DNA from: Planctomycetaceae bacterium | Lineage (GTDB): Bacteria; Planctomycetota; Planctomycetia; Pirellulales; Pirellulaceae | DNA: 62,696 nt | Direction of reading: 5' to 3' | NCBI GenBank assembly: GCA_005778405.1 | Contig: SXOA01000025.1 | Coordinates: 1 to 62,696 of the forward strand | In this document: positions 50,765 to 59,960 of the stretch, piece by piece | Layout: every line of letters begins with the position of its first letter | How positions within the stretch are numbered: the stretch's first letter is position 1 | Position numbers and translations under genes: made by a program | Notes under the pieces: model-generated | What the model saw: the letters and a program-made list of their open reading frames with translations, nothing else | What the model was told of the DNA's origin: nothing | The model's database searches: none

Positions 50765-51772
50765 ATGCCAGCGACCTCTTCAAGTCCGACCAACGCCGAA
50801 GGGCTCACGCCGGCACACATAATTCCAGCCGCCCGGCGGCAGGTTCCGGCCTGGTTGATGTCGTTCTTGTTGCACTTCAGCGTCCTGACCTCGTGCGCGT
50901 ATTTCATCAAAGAAGTGCCACGCGGCATTGCCGGGATCGAGGAAGGCAAAGAAGCCGGCATCGTTCTGGTCAGCAGCGGCCGCGGAAAACCGGAGTACTT
51001 TGCCAACGACGGTGGTGGCGGAACTTTGACGACGGGGGACAGCGAAGCCTCTGCTTCGGCCAGCACGAGCTCTCCGTTTCCCGAATCCGCCGAGCAGCCG
51101 AAGACAACCGGACTCAAGCTTCCGTCCGCTCCCGGCTTTGGAGGCCCACCCTCGTTCCCTGGCGAGTTGACGCCGGGGGCGGGAAGTTTTGCACTTCCCG
51201 GCAAAGGACTCCCTGTCGGCAAAGGGACTGGCAAAAACGCCCGCACCCAAGTTTTCGGCGTGCAAGGCGAAGGGAGCCGTTTCGTCTATGTCTTCGACCG
51301 TTCCGGCAGCATGGAAGGGGCTCCACTCGAAGCGGCCAAGCAGCAGCTCATCGGCAGTCTGGAAAGCCTCGACAAGGTTCATCAGTTTCAAATCATCTTC
51401 TACAATCAAAAGCCATACGTCATGCAGCTCGTTCCTGGCCAGCCACCGGGCATGGAGTTCGCCAACGACGCGGGCAAGAAGAGGGCGGAGTCCTTCATCG
51501 GCAGTATTCTGGCGGATGGGGGGACGCGGCACATGGAGGCCATGGAAATGGCCCTGAGTCTCAAACCCGATGTTATTTTCTTCCTGACCGATGCCGACGA
51601 CCCGCAGCTTTCGGCCACGGACCTGTCCCGCATCCGCCGCATCAACGGCGGCACCAGCATCAACGCGATTGAATTCGGTTCCGGCCCCGCCAACAGTGGG
51701 CAGAATTTTCTCAAACGCCTGGCGGAACAGAACCACGGGAATTACGGATACGTGGACGTTTCCAAACTTTGA
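50765..51772 (+). CDS. vWA-domain protein with TonB-like N-terminal transmembrane helix
   Basis: 335 residues. A basic segment (ARRQVPAW) precedes one N-terminal helix (about 28-48) containing S33xxxH37, the SxxxH spacing found in the TonB transmembrane helix that contacts ExbB. A Gly/Ser/Pro-rich linker follows (about 80-155), then a von Willebrand A domain (about 170-335) with an intact MIDAS: DRSGSM (DxSxS), GGTRH Thr and FLTDADD Asp. The topology implies a periplasmic vWA tethered to the inner membrane. With exbB and two exbD genes downstream it may be the moving part of a proton-driven machine. Confidence 0.8.
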   Translation: MPATSSSPTNAEGLTPAHIIPAARRQVPAWLMSFLLHFSVLTSCAYFIKEVPRGIAGIEEGKEAGIVLVSSGRGKPEYFANDGGGGTLTTGDSEASASASTSSPFPESAEQPKTTGLKLPSAPGFGGPPSFPGELTPGAGSFALPGKGLPVGKGTGKNARTQVFGVQGEGSRFVYVFDRSGSMEGAPLEAAKQQLIGSLESLDKVHQFQIIFYNQKPYVMQLVPGQPPGMEFANDAGKKRAESFIGSILADGGTRHMEAMEMALSLKPDVIFFLTDADDPQLSATDLSRIRRINGGTSINAIEFGSGPANSGQNFLKRLAEQNHGNYGYVDVSKL

Positions 51773-51801
51773 CCCCTCCGAATCGTTCGTACTCTTCGTC
51801 C

Positions 51802-52824
51802 ATGCGATGGCAAGTTCTACTTCCGATCAACTTTGTTCTCGCGCTGGCGGCTTCGCGCCCACAGAATTGCCCTGGCGAGGACACCGTCACCGTTCTCACG
51901 GGCAAGGACGCCAAAGTTCGTACCAACCGAATCGGGGAGATTATCGAGTACACGGGCGAGTCGCTGCAACTTAAATCGGCGTCGGGACGCGTGGAAAACA
52001 TCCCTGCCGCGCGCGTGGTCGATATTCGCACCCAGTGGACTCCCGCGCAGGAGCGCGGCGACTCGCTGCGCGCCGAGGGAAAGCTGGAAGAAGCCATCAC
52101 CGCCTATAAGCAAGCCAAGCGCGAGGAACCGCGAGTTTGGGCGCGGCGGAAGATCATGGCCGAATTGGTCGGCTGTTACTCGGAACTTGGCCGCTTCGAT
52201 GTTGCCGGCGATGAGTGGCTGGCCATTGTGGAGAGCGACCCGCTGACCAGGCATTACGAGGTGGTTCCCGTCGCCTGGATTCCGACGCCACCAGATGGGG
52301 CTCTCCAGCCGCGTGCGGCGGCCTGGCTCCAGAGCAAAGCGCCGCAGGCGCAGGTCCTGGGGGCGAGTTGGCTCTTGGCGGGACCAGAGCGCGGTGGGGC
52401 GGTGGCGGCGCTGGAGGGAATCGCGGGCAGCAAGACGGTTGACCGGCGTATTCGGTCCTTGGCGCAGATTCAGCTCTGGCGGACGAAGGTCGTTTTGGCG
52501 AAACTCGACGAAGTCCAGCGCTGGCAAGCGGCGCTCGAGCAAATGCCCGCCGAAGTTCGCGCCAGCGGCTATTTTGTAGTCGGTGAAGCCCTGGCCCGGC
52601 TGGAAAAGCCAGAGGACGCGGCGCTTGCCTATCTCCACGTCCCGTTAGTCCACAGCCAACAACGAGTCATGGCGGCGGATGCCCTTCTCGCCGCCGCGAA
52701 GCAGCATGAGGATTTGGGGCGCACCGAGCAGGCAGTTGGCCTCTACCGCGAAGTGCTCAGCGGGTATAGTCGAACAGCAGCCGCAGAGGAAGCGAAGACC
52801 AGGCTGGAGCCCAAGTCAAAGTAG
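51802..52824 (+). CDS. Exported TPR protein of the vWA/ExbBD operon
   Basis: 340 residues. Signal peptide MRWQVLLPINFVLALAAS. A small beta domain (about 25-75, VTVLTGKDAKVRTNRIGEII and SASGRVENIPAARVVDI) precedes TPR helices (GDSLRAEGKLEEAITAYKQA, LARLEKPEDAALAYLHV, QHEDLGRTEQAVGLYREVL). The ATG at 51802 opens the signal peptide; a TTG at 51769 overlapping the vWA stop is less likely. A periplasmic adaptor is the natural reading, like the TPR partners (YbgF/CpoB) of Tol-Pal. Confidence 0.72.
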   Translation: MRWQVLLPINFVLALAASRPQNCPGEDTVTVLTGKDAKVRTNRIGEIIEYTGESLQLKSASGRVENIPAARVVDIRTQWTPAQERGDSLRAEGKLEEAITAYKQAKREEPRVWARRKIMAELVGCYSELGRFDVAGDEWLAIVESDPLTRHYEVVPVAWIPTPPDGALQPRAAAWLQSKAPQAQVLGASWLLAGPERGGAVAALEGIAGSKTVDRRIRSLAQIQLWRTKVVLAKLDEVQRWQAALEQMPAEVRASGYFVVGEALARLEKPEDAALAYLHVPLVHSQQRVMAADALLAAAKQHEDLGRTEQAVGLYREVLSGYSRTAAAEEAKTRLEPKSK

Positions 52825-52880
52825 GCCGCCACTCCGTGGCGCGCCCTCACGTTGTCCACGGAACAATCAAGGAGTCATGC

Positions 52881-53723
52881 GTGCAGAAGTTTGTTTTGCT
52901 CTACATCGGAATATTGCTGGTACTTGTGATGAGTTCCGCGCATCTGGGTTCCGCCGCCGCCCAGGAAAAGGGAGCTGCGCCCAAGCCGGCGGCTGCTCCC
53001 GTGGCTGCCGAGCCTGCCAAGAAAGTTCCGCTCGGGTTCTTTGAGATTCTGTTCTCCGGCGGCCCCATCGGCGTCATCATCATGCTGGCGCTGATCGGCG
53101 TTTCTCTAACGGCGGCCTACCTGGTTTTTGAAAATATGCTCAGCCTCCGTAAAGGCGAACTGATTCCCGCCGGTCTCAGCGACGAAGTCCGCGACCTGGT
53201 TGCCGCGGGACAGTACCCGCAGGCCATCAAGGTCTGTCGCGACAAGCCTTGCTTCCTCTCGTTCGTGCTGATGTATGGCCTGAACGAAGCCGACAGCGGT
53301 TGGAGCGAAGTCGAGAAAGCGACGGAAGACGCGCTGGGCGAGCAATCGGCCCGCTTGTTCCGCAGAGTGGAGTTTCTTTCCGTTGTTGGCAACATCGCGC
53401 CCATGCTGGGGCTGCTCGGCACGGTGACGGGAATGCTCATGGCGTTCAAGGTGGTGGCGGATACGGAAGGAACTGCCGGCGCTTCGGCACTCGCGGACGG
53501 CATCTACCAGGCCCTTGTCACCACCGTTGTCGGTTTGATTATCGCCATCCCGTCGCTCGGCGCATTTGCCATCTTTCGCAACCGGGTGGACCAGTTCGTG
53601 GCCGAAGCCGCCTACGCCGCCCAGCATGCGCTCGCTCCGCTCAAACGAGGTTCCATCGCTTCCAAGTCACCACCCGTTCCGCCACCGCCTCCGCCGCCCC
53701 GAGTTGCCGGAGGGAAGATATGA
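52881..53723 (+). CDS. exbB: ExbB/TolQ/MotA-type proton channel subunit
   Basis: 280 residues. An N-terminal hydrophobic segment or signal (FVLLYIGILLVLVMSSAH) and an Ala/Pro/Lys linker precede the canonical three-helix channel: SGGPIGVIIMLALIGVSLTA, GLLGTVTGMLMAFKVV and ALVTTVVGLIIAIPS, with the conserved Thr residues of helices 2 and 3. A Pro tail (PPVPPPPPPPRV) ends the protein. GTG at 52881 is preceded by AAGGAG (52869-52874) at proper spacing, which decides the start. It converts proton flow into motion of a partner such as the vWA protein. Confidence 0.9.
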   Translation: MQKFVLLYIGILLVLVMSSAHLGSAAAQEKGAAPKPAAAPVAAEPAKKVPLGFFEILFSGGPIGVIIMLALIGVSLTAAYLVFENMLSLRKGELIPAGLSDEVRDLVAAGQYPQAIKVCRDKPCFLSFVLMYGLNEADSGWSEVEKATEDALGEQSARLFRRVEFLSVVGNIAPMLGLLGTVTGMLMAFKVVADTEGTAGASALADGIYQALVTTVVGLIIAIPSLGAFAIFRNRVDQFVAEAAYAAQHALAPLKRGSIASKSPPVPPPPPPPRVAGGKI

Positions 53724-53744
53724 AAAAGGCTTGGCTGTTGCCAC

Positions 53745-53828
53745 GTAGCCGCACGCGGCCCGCGTGCAGGCATCTTCAAGAGTCACATCTTTCGCAAGCG
53801 GCAAACACGCGAGGCCGCGTGTTGCCAC
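53745..53828. repeat. REP-A inverted pair in the exbB-exbD gap
   Basis: Copies 53745-53771 (GTAGCCGCACGCGG head) and 53802-53828 (minus strand, GTGGCAACACGCGG head), head-out with a 30-bp spacer, fill most of the 118-bp gap. The arms carry compensating changes (GCACGCGG/CCGCGTGC). exbD keeps its own GAGGGG ribosome site just after the pair. Confidence 0.92.
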
Positions 53829-53841
53829 GAGGGGAACTTCC

Positions 53842-54270
53842 GTGAAATTCCCCAGCTTCAGCAAGGGGGGCGAGGTCGGCTTTAACATGACGCCCATGAT
53901 CGACGTCGTGTTTCTGCTCATCATCTTCTTCTTGGTCTCCAACCATCTGGCGAAGCAAGAGGTTCAACTCACGCTGCCGCTCCCCACGGCTCAAAGCGGA
54001 CTTCAGGACAAGCCCAGCCAGAAGCCGCGGCTGACGGTGAATGTGCTGGCGGACGGCACGCTGCTGTTCGCCGGCCGGCCGGTGACCGCCGAAGAATTGC
54101 GTATCCAGCTTGCCGAGCGGCAAAGCGAGCTGGGGAAGGACTTGGAGGTCCGCATCCGCGGCGACCAAATCGCCCCTTATAAGCACGTCGAGCCCGTTAT
54201 GCTCGCGTGTGCCCGAGCAGGAATCTGGAACGTGAAGTTCGCCGTTTTCGAAAAGGAAAACACTCGGTGA
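53842..54270 (+). CDS. exbD: ExbD/TolR-family protein 1
   Basis: 142 residues: a short cytoplasmic N-terminus, one helix with the proton-carrying Asp in NMTPMIDVVFLLIIFFLVSN, and a periplasmic domain with LTVNVLADGTLLFAGRPVTA and EVRIRGDQIAPYKHVEPVM. Partner of ExbB in a proton-driven motor. GTG start at 53842 with GAGGGG about 7 nt upstream; a longer reading from 53764 would translate a REP-A copy (peptide ARPRVATRG). Confidence 0.9.
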   Translation: MKFPSFSKGGEVGFNMTPMIDVVFLLIIFFLVSNHLAKQEVQLTLPLPTAQSGLQDKPSQKPRLTVNVLADGTLLFAGRPVTAEELRIQLAERQSELGKDLEVRIRGDQIAPYKHVEPVMLACARAGIWNVKFAVFEKENTR

Positions 54271-54275
54271 AGAGA

Positions 54276-54301
54276 ATTAGCAATCTGCAATCTGAAACCT
54301 G
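54276..54301 (+). repeat. AATCTGCAATCTG repeat before the second exbD
   Basis: AGCAATCTGCAATCTGAAAC within the 40-bp gap between the exbD genes. The same motif in opposite orientation occurs just before the M32 peptidase start (56347-56375). Confidence 0.6.
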
Positions 54302-54310
54302 ACTTTCCCC

Positions 54311-54757
54311 ATGCGCCGTCCCACCTATACCACCCGCCGCACCCCGGTTGAACTGCAACTGACGCCGATGATCGACTGCGTCTTTCTGCTGATGATCTAC
54401 TTCATCTTCTCCAGCAACTTCAACATCCCGGAGTTGTCCCTGCCCGGCCAGCTTTCAGCAGCCAGCGGCAGCGGTGTGGCGACCTCGGATACGCCTCCAC
54501 CTCCGGAAGCGGATTTTGAAGACGTCGTCGTCCGCATCCTGTGGCAAGGCTCGGCTCCGACCTGGACCGTGAACGACTCCCCCGTCTCATCTCTAGCGGT
54601 ACTCGAAAAATCGCTCCGCGGAGTCGCCCGCATCAAACGAAATGCCCCAGTCATTCTCCATCCCGACCCCGACGTCCCGCTGGGCAATGTCATCGAGGTT
54701 TACGACATCTCGCGACTCGTCGGCTTTGAGAAGGTGCAGTTCGCGGCGTCCTTGTAG
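54311..54757 (+). CDS. exbD: ExbD/TolR-family protein 2
   Basis: 148 residues. Helix with the essential Asp in LQLTPMIDCVFLLMIYFIFSS and a more divergent periplasmic domain (VVVRILWQGSAPTWTVNDSP). Two non-identical ExbD subunits beside one ExbB suggest a mixed ExbD dimer or two alternative motors. There is no strong Shine-Dalgarno; a short repeat occupies the leader. Last gene of the operon, convergent with the M32 peptidase. Confidence 0.87.
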   Translation: MRRPTYTTRRTPVELQLTPMIDCVFLLMIYFIFSSNFNIPELSLPGQLSAASGSGVATSDTPPPPEADFEDVVVRILWQGSAPTWTVNDSPVSSLAVLEKSLRGVARIKRNAPVILHPDPDVPLGNVIEVYDISRLVGFEKVQFAASL

Positions 54758-54842
54758 GAGCGGATAGTGATACCTTTGATTTTCTTGAGTGCTTAACAAC
54801 TATGCGGGGCTATTGTGCGTTGTAAATGAACCAAGCCGGCAG

Positions 54843-56345
54843 CTATGCCAACCCATACAGCGGCTCCAGCTTGGCCCGGAGGTGGCGGATGAGGGGGGCG
54901 TGGGTGAGGGGTTTGTGGGTGACGAGTTGGATGAGTTCGGCGGCGGTGTGGCATTGGCCCCGGTGGTGGATGTTTCGCTGCAGCCATTGCAGGAGGGGGG
55001 CGAAATCGCCGCAGGAGAACTGGGTTGCCAGGCCACCGAGGTCTTTGTCCGCTTGTTCGAAGAACTGGGCGGCGTAGAGATTGCCGAGCGAGTACGTCGG
55101 GAAGTAGCCGATGAGGGCGGCGGACCAGTGGACGTCCTGCAAGCAACCGTCCGCGTCGTCCGTGGGCTCGATGCCGAGATATTGCTGGTACTTCTCCCGC
55201 CAGGCACCGGGCAAGTCGTCCACGGGCAGGTCGCCACTGAGCAGCGCTTGTTCCAGCTCGAAGCGGACGATGATGTGCAGGTTGTACGTCGCTTCGTCGG
55301 CTTCCACGCGGATCAGCGACGGCTGCACACTGTTGATGGCGAAATAGAAGTTGTCCAGCGAGACATCGCGGGCGGAGGAGAAAGTCTCGCGAAATTTCGG
55401 AAAGAAGTGCTGCCAAAAAGCCCGGCTGCGGCCGACGAGGTTTTCCCACATCCGGGACTGCGACTCGTGGATGCCGAGCGACACGTACATGCCGGGGGGC
55501 AGGCCGTAGAGCTCCGGCCGCAAACCCTGGTCGTACATGCCGTGCCCCGCTTCGTGGAGCGTGCCAAAGAGAGCCGAGGGAAAAAAGTGCTCGTCGTAAC
55601 GGGTGGTGAGGCGGCAGTCGTGCGGGCCCATGCCACTGCAAAACGGATGGTGCGTCACGTCCAGCCGGCCGCGGTGAAAATCGAACCCGACAGCTGCGGC
55701 GGCGGCTTTGCCAAAGGCTTCCTGGCCGGCGGTTGGATATTCTCGAGTGAGGATGCTGGCATCGGGCCGCTTCTTCGCTTGAGCGATCGCCTGCACCAGC
55801 GGGACCAGATCCTTTCGCAAGTCGGCCAGCACCTTGGCCACGTCCGCCGTGAGGGCATCGGGCTCGAAGTCATCGAGCAGGGCATCGTAGGGACACGACT
55901 TGTAGCCGAGCGCTTCCGCTTGTTGGCGTTTGAGCTCGAAAAGCTTTTTGACGTGCGGGGCGAAGGAGGGAAAGTCGTTGTTCTTGCGGGCTTCGACCCA
56001 GGCCTGCTGACCCAGGACGCTGGCCCTGGTCAGTTCCTCGACGAGCGTCTGCGGCAGCTTGATTTGTTTAATGTAGTCCCGCTGAAGCTGGCGGATGGTG
56101 GTCGCTTCGTCGCTGTGCTTGTCCTTCGTCAGTGGACTGGTGGCGAGCTCCCCCAGTAATTCGCCAATCCGCTTGTCCGTCCGCCGCTGATGGACGATGC
56201 CGGCCAAGTACGTCATTTGCTCAGCCCGATATTCCCCTGCCGCTGGCGGCATATAAGTCCGCTCGTCCCAGCCGATGAGGGCCTCGATGGATTGCAGGAT
56301 GGCCGTTTCGCGGGTGAGCCGGCAGAGGGTTTCGTAAGGAGCCAT
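54843..56345 (-). CDS. M32 family metallocarboxypeptidase (Taq-type)
   Basis: 500 residues, normal family length. All signature motifs of M32 carboxypeptidases are visible in order: HPF (HPFCSGMG), DXRXT (DCRLTT), the zinc site HEAGHGMYDQGL, HESQSRMWEN with the third ligand, and IRVEADEATYNLHI. It releases C-terminal residues from peptides in the cytoplasm with broad specificity. The ATG at 56345 (MAPYETLCRLTRE) is preferred; the extension to 56423 begins in a short repeat. Confidence 0.93.
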   Translation of the reverse strand: MAPYETLCRLTRETAILQSIEALIGWDERTYMPPAAGEYRAEQMTYLAGIVHQRRTDKRIGELLGELATSPLTKDKHSDEATTIRQLQRDYIKQIKLPQTLVEELTRASVLGQQAWVEARKNNDFPSFAPHVKKLFELKRQQAEALGYKSCPYDALLDDFEPDALTADVAKVLADLRKDLVPLVQAIAQAKKRPDASILTREYPTAGQEAFGKAAAAAVGFDFHRGRLDVTHHPFCSGMGPHDCRLTTRYDEHFFPSALFGTLHEAGHGMYDQGLRPELYGLPPGMYVSLGIHESQSRMWENLVGRSRAFWQHFFPKFRETFSSARDVSLDNFYFAINSVQPSLIRVEADEATYNLHIIVRFELEQALLSGDLPVDDLPGAWREKYQQYLGIEPTDDADGCLQDVHWSAALIGYFPTYSLGNLYAAQFFEQADKDLGGLATQFSCGDFAPLLQWLQRNIHHRGQCHTAAELIQLVTHKPLTHAPLIRHLRAKLEPLYGLA

Positions 56346-56346
56346 T

Positions 56347-56375
56347 GCAGAATTCAGATTGGAGATTGCAGATTT
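56347..56375 (-). repeat. AATCTGCAATCT repeat before the M32 start
   Basis: GCAGAATTCAGATTGGAGAT then TGCAGATTT directly upstream of the M32 start codon. Related to 54276-54301; both lie just before a translation start. Confidence 0.55.
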
Positions 56376-56512
56376 GGGAAGGCACCAGAGATTGTACCGT
56401 CTCATGCCAGTGCGGGGACGCATGGAGTTGTGCCGGATACTACAATGGCAAGCACCCCTTTTGCCCCGCTTGACGGGCGGTAGGGGCGTGAGTTTGCCAC
56501 AAGGAACGAAGT

Positions 56513-58318
56513 ATGACGTATCGCATTTCCGCCGGCCCCGCCTGTTTCAGCTTGATTGCCCTCATTGGATTCTCCGCATTGGCTGCCGGTCCGGAAGACA
56601 AGCTCCCCGCCTCCGCCAGCCTGGTGCTGCTGCTCGATAATCCGAGCGAGGCGGCTGCGAAGTGGCAGAAGACGGCGCTGGGTGCGATGTTCGCGGGTAA
56701 GGATTTTTCCCCGTTCTATGCCGAGCTACAAAAAGGGGAGATCGCCGCGCCGCTCCATCCCAAGGCGGCACTCGGCCTGGATTGGGCCGACATCGCCAAG
56801 TTCAAGGAACCGGCGGCACTCGCCATTTTGGAGGGAGAGGGGAAGCGGCCGGCTCTCGTCTTTTTGGCGGGGGGAAAAGAGGACGCCGGCGAAGTGAAGC
56901 GAGTGATGGCTGACGCTGAAAAATACTATGACGGCCGCAAAGCCAAGCGGGTCGTGAAGAAAGTTGAAGGAGGCGAGATCGTTACCTATGAAATCGCCGC
57001 CGCCGGGAAGGAAACTGGCGTCTGTCTCCACGTCACCAAAGGAGATCTCTTCGCCGCCAGCAATTCCGCAGCCGCCGCGGACAAGCTTTTGAAGCAGTGG
57101 GAAGCGGGGGCCAAATTGGCCCTTTCCGGAGACGTCGATTTTCAGAAAGTCGATACCCAGTCCCGCAAACTGGCGGGCGATCGAGCCGCCGACGTGCGGT
57201 GGTTTGTCCGCCCGCTGGAACTCGCCGAACTGCTACAGAAAAAGGCCGACCCCAAAGTGCGGGGTTTCAAAGACTGGGTCACGGTCGCCGGCAAGCAGGG
57301 GGTTAACGCCGTGACGGGGATCGGCGGCGTCGTCACCTTGCAGCCCGATGCGAGCCACGACTTTGAAGTCGCCAGCCTGGTAGTCGCCAAACGCCCCTTC
57401 GCGAAGGGGATGCGGCTGTTCGATATGAAGCCCGGAAAACCGATCACGCCGCCAGCCTGGGTGGAGGCGGATGTCGGCAGCTTCTTCTCCTGGACCTGGG
57501 ACTTTGCCGCCGCTCTGGACGGCGCGGGAGTCTGGGTGGATGAGAAGCTGAGCGACGATGGCTTCTTTGCGGCCTACCTCGCCAACTTGCGGCTGGACCC
57601 CGTATCGCCGGTTGATGTGAAGAAGGACATCATGGGGCGGCTCGGACCGGGGATTTTTGAAGTCGGCGATTCGCACCGGGCCAAGGATCCGTCGAATCCC
57701 ACGGGTTCGCGGCGGCTCATCGGCATTCAAAGCAAGGAGCAAGTCAAGCTGGCCAAGGCCCTGTCGAAAGTGTCGCGGCTGGATCCGCTGGTGAAAGATG
57801 AAACCGTTGGCGGCAGCCCGCTCCGCACGGCCCCGGATGGCGAGCCGCTTTTCAACGAGCCAGAACCAGGCACTCCCAAGGACACCAAGGTCATTCAGGC
57901 CTATGCCGTCACGCCGACGCTCGCCTTCCTCTGCACGGACGTTACCTGGCTCCGCTCCAAACTCACCGCCAAAAAGGTGAACTCGCTCGTCGATGATCCG
58001 GCCTACAAACAGCTCGCTCTCTGGACGGGAAAGCAGGAAAACGAGCGGACCTGCCTGCGGGGCTTTTTGCGGAGCGACCAGTCCGGACGGCTCGATTACG
58101 AAGCGGTTCGCGCGGGCACCGTCAACGCCAAAAGCTCGCTGCGGGCCCAGGCGCTCCGCTTCGTGCTGCTGGGAGACTCTCCCGCGGCCGACAAGGCTCC
58201 CGCGGCCGCCCTGCCGAAGTTCGATGTTCTCGCCCCCAACCTGTTGCCGACGGGCGTATCGATGGCCGTATCGCCGGACGGCTTTGAACTGCGAGCTGCG
58301 GTGCTGCGGAAGGAGTAG
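56513..58318 (+). CDS. Secreted planctomycete protein, DUF3352-like
   Basis: 601 residues with a signal peptide ([20 protein letters not shown]). The body resembles DUF3352-type proteins: [20 protein letters not shown] at the start, [40 protein letters not shown], and a similar pattern later ([20 protein letters not shown]). No catalytic motif was seen. Function unknown; probably periplasmic. It is followed by an inverted repeat and the SPFH gene in the same direction. Confidence 0.6.
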   Translation: MTYRISAGPACFSLIALIGFSALAAGPEDKLPASASLVLLLDNPSEAAAKWQKTALGAMFAGKDFSPFYAELQKGEIAAPLHPKAALGLDWADIAKFKEPAALAILEGEGKRPALVFLAGGKEDAGEVKRVMADAEKYYDGRKAKRVVKKVEGGEIVTYEIAAAGKETGVCLHVTKGDLFAASNSAAAADKLLKQWEAGAKLALSGDVDFQKVDTQSRKLAGDRAADVRWFVRPLELAELLQKKADPKVRGFKDWVTVAGKQGVNAVTGIGGVVTLQPDASHDFEVASLVVAKRPFAKGMRLFDMKPGKPITPPAWVEADVGSFFSWTWDFAAALDGAGVWVDEKLSDDGFFAAYLANLRLDPVSPVDVKKDIMGRLGPGIFEVGDSHRAKDPSNPTGSRRLIGIQSKEQVKLAKALSKVSRLDPLVKDETVGGSPLRTAPDGEPLFNEPEPGTPKDTKVIQAYAVTPTLAFLCTDVTWLRSKLTAKKVNSLVDDPAYKQLALWTGKQENERTCLRGFLRSDQSGRLDYEAVRAGTVNAKSSLRAQALRFVLLGDSPAADKAPAAALPKFDVLAPNLLPTGVSMAVSPDGFELRAAVLRKE

Positions 58319-58328
58319 GTCGAGGCCG

Positions 58329-58459
58329 AAAGCGGAGGTCGGAAAGCGGAGGCAATACTGGGCGTCTGCGAGCGAATTGCTTCTGGAAATACGCGCGCAA
58401 ATCGGCTACAAAGATTTCATCGCGTATTTTTCCGCTTTCCACTTTCCGACCTCCGCTTT
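58329..58459. repeat. Inverted AAAGCGGAGGTCGGAAAG repeat flanking 95 bp
   Basis: AAAGCGGAGGTCGGAAAG (58329-58346) and its exact complement (58442-58459) bound a 95-bp interval. The interval fills most of the gap between the DUF3352-like gene and the SPFH gene. No coding sequence lies inside. Confidence 0.85.
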
Positions 58460-58476
58460 TCCCCCTCGAGTCCGCC

Positions 58477-59835
58477 ATGGGCATCCGCATTGAAGTCCTC
58501 CAGTTCTTCGACAACACCAATCGTGAGATTGTTCATCGCGTGCCGCCGGAAGGGTCCGCCGATATCAAAATCGGGGCCCAGCTCATCGTGCAGCCCAACC
58601 AGGAGGCGGTGTTCGTCTACGGCGGCAAGGCCCAGGATAAATTCGGCCCCGGCCGCTACACGCTCATGACGATGAACGTGCCGATTCTCACGCGGCTGCT
58701 CACCATCCCGTGGGAGAAATCGCCGTTTCAGGCCCAGGTCTACTTCATCGGCAAGCAGACTTTCGTCGACCAGAAATGGGGAACCCGCCAGCCCATCACC
58801 GTGCGCGACAAGGACTTTGGCATCATCCGACTGCGGGCCAACGGCAAGTTCGCGTTCCGCGTGGCCGACAGCAACACGTTTCTCGATACGCTAGTCGGCA
58901 CCGTCGGCAAATACACGACCGAGGACATTTCGAATTACCTCAAGGATCTCATCGTCAGCCGACTGACCGACATGCTGGCTACGAAGCAGACGAGCATGCT
59001 CGACCTGCCGGCCCAGTTCGACGAAATTTCGAGCAGCGCCCTGAGCGGCATTGCCGGCGAGTTCACCAAATACGGCCTGGAGCTCAAAGAATTCTTCATC
59101 AACGCCATCACGCCGCCGGAGGAAGTGCAAAAGGCAATCGACACCCGCAGCAGCATGGGAGTCATCGGCGACTTGCAGGCTTACACCGTGTTTCAGGCCG
59201 CCAATAGCATGGGGAAGATGGCCGAAAATCAAGGAACTGGCGGCAGCGCGATGGGAATGGGCATGGGTGCCGGTTACGGCATGATGATGCCCGGCCTGAT
59301 CCAGCAGGCCATGCAAAGCGGCGCTCGCGTCAATCCCAACCAGTTCACCTCTGCCGGAGCCCCGAGCCCCCAGTCCCCCGCCTCTGCCGGCATGGACTTC
59401 GGCTCTCTCAAGGCCGCCGCTCCTCCGGTCACCGACCCCAAGCAGCTCGTCCGCTCTGTCGTACAAAGCTCTGGCTGGAAATTGGCCGAGAGCGGCGACG
59501 CCTGGCAAGTCACCCTTCCCATCGGCTCGCTCCGCAAGCAAACCGTCACCGTCCGTTTCGATCAAAAGGACGAAGCGGGCCACGCACTGATATCCTACGC
59601 CTCCGTCTGTGGCCCGAGCACGCCGGAGAACGCGATGCAGCTCCTCAAGTTCAATTCGCAGATGGTCGCCGGCGCCTTTGCCATTCAGGACACCCCCGCC
59701 GGCGAAATGGTTGTCGTCTGCACCAGCCAACTCGCCGCGACCACCAACGCCCTCGACGTCACTCGCACCATCACCGCCATCGCCTGGCAGGCGGATAAGG
59801 TGGAAGAAAAGATTTCGGGAGGAGATGAGAACTAA
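58477..59835 (+). CDS. SPFH/band-7 domain protein (YdjI-like)
   Basis: 452 residues. The SPFH-type N-terminal domain (about 25-250) has [40 protein letters not shown] and [20 protein letters not shown], matching the virion-core-protein/YdjI subgroup. A Met/Gly-rich linker (about 262-275, [15 protein letters not shown]) and a Ser/Pro segment precede a C-terminal domain (about 320-440). Such proteins associate with membranes and stress responses; phage-shock-like roles have been proposed. No membrane helix was seen. The stop is fused to REP-C copy 3. Confidence 0.85.
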   Translation: MGIRIEVLQFFDNTNREIVHRVPPEGSADIKIGAQLIVQPNQEAVFVYGGKAQDKFGPGRYTLMTMNVPILTRLLTIPWEKSPFQAQVYFIGKQTFVDQKWGTRQPITVRDKDFGIIRLRANGKFAFRVADSNTFLDTLVGTVGKYTTEDISNYLKDLIVSRLTDMLATKQTSMLDLPAQFDEISSSALSGIAGEFTKYGLELKEFFINAITPPEEVQKAIDTRSSMGVIGDLQAYTVFQAANSMGKMAENQGTGGSAMGMGMGAGYGMMMPGLIQQAMQSGARVNPNQFTSAGAPSPQSPASAGMDFGSLKAAAPPVTDPKQLVRSVVQSSGWKLAESGDAWQVTLPIGSLRKQTVTVRFDQKDEAGHALISYASVCGPSTPENAMQLLKFNSQMVAGAFAIQDTPAGEMVVVCTSQLAATTNALDVTRTITAIAWQADKVEEKISGGDEN

Positions 59836-59859
59836 GTGGGGTAGGCTTCCAGCCTGCCC
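59836..59859 (+). repeat. REP-C hairpin element, copy 3
   Basis: GTGGGG, TAGGCT-TCC-AGCCTG, CCC directly after the SPFH gene TAA with no spacer, in the sense orientation, identical to copies at 3785-3808 and 11108-11131. Confidence 0.92.
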
Positions 59860-59960
59860 GGAAATGCTCCAGAAACGCCCTCGTCTTAAAACCCGCTCAT
59901 CAGCAAATCAGCGCCGCACGGGCGATTGCGCCGGGGTTGAAAGTACCGGCCCGTTTCGCG

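Noticed and set aside
54789..56159. 456-codon plus-strand frame after the second exbD
   Set aside because: Antisense to the M32 carboxypeptidase, which shows all family motifs.
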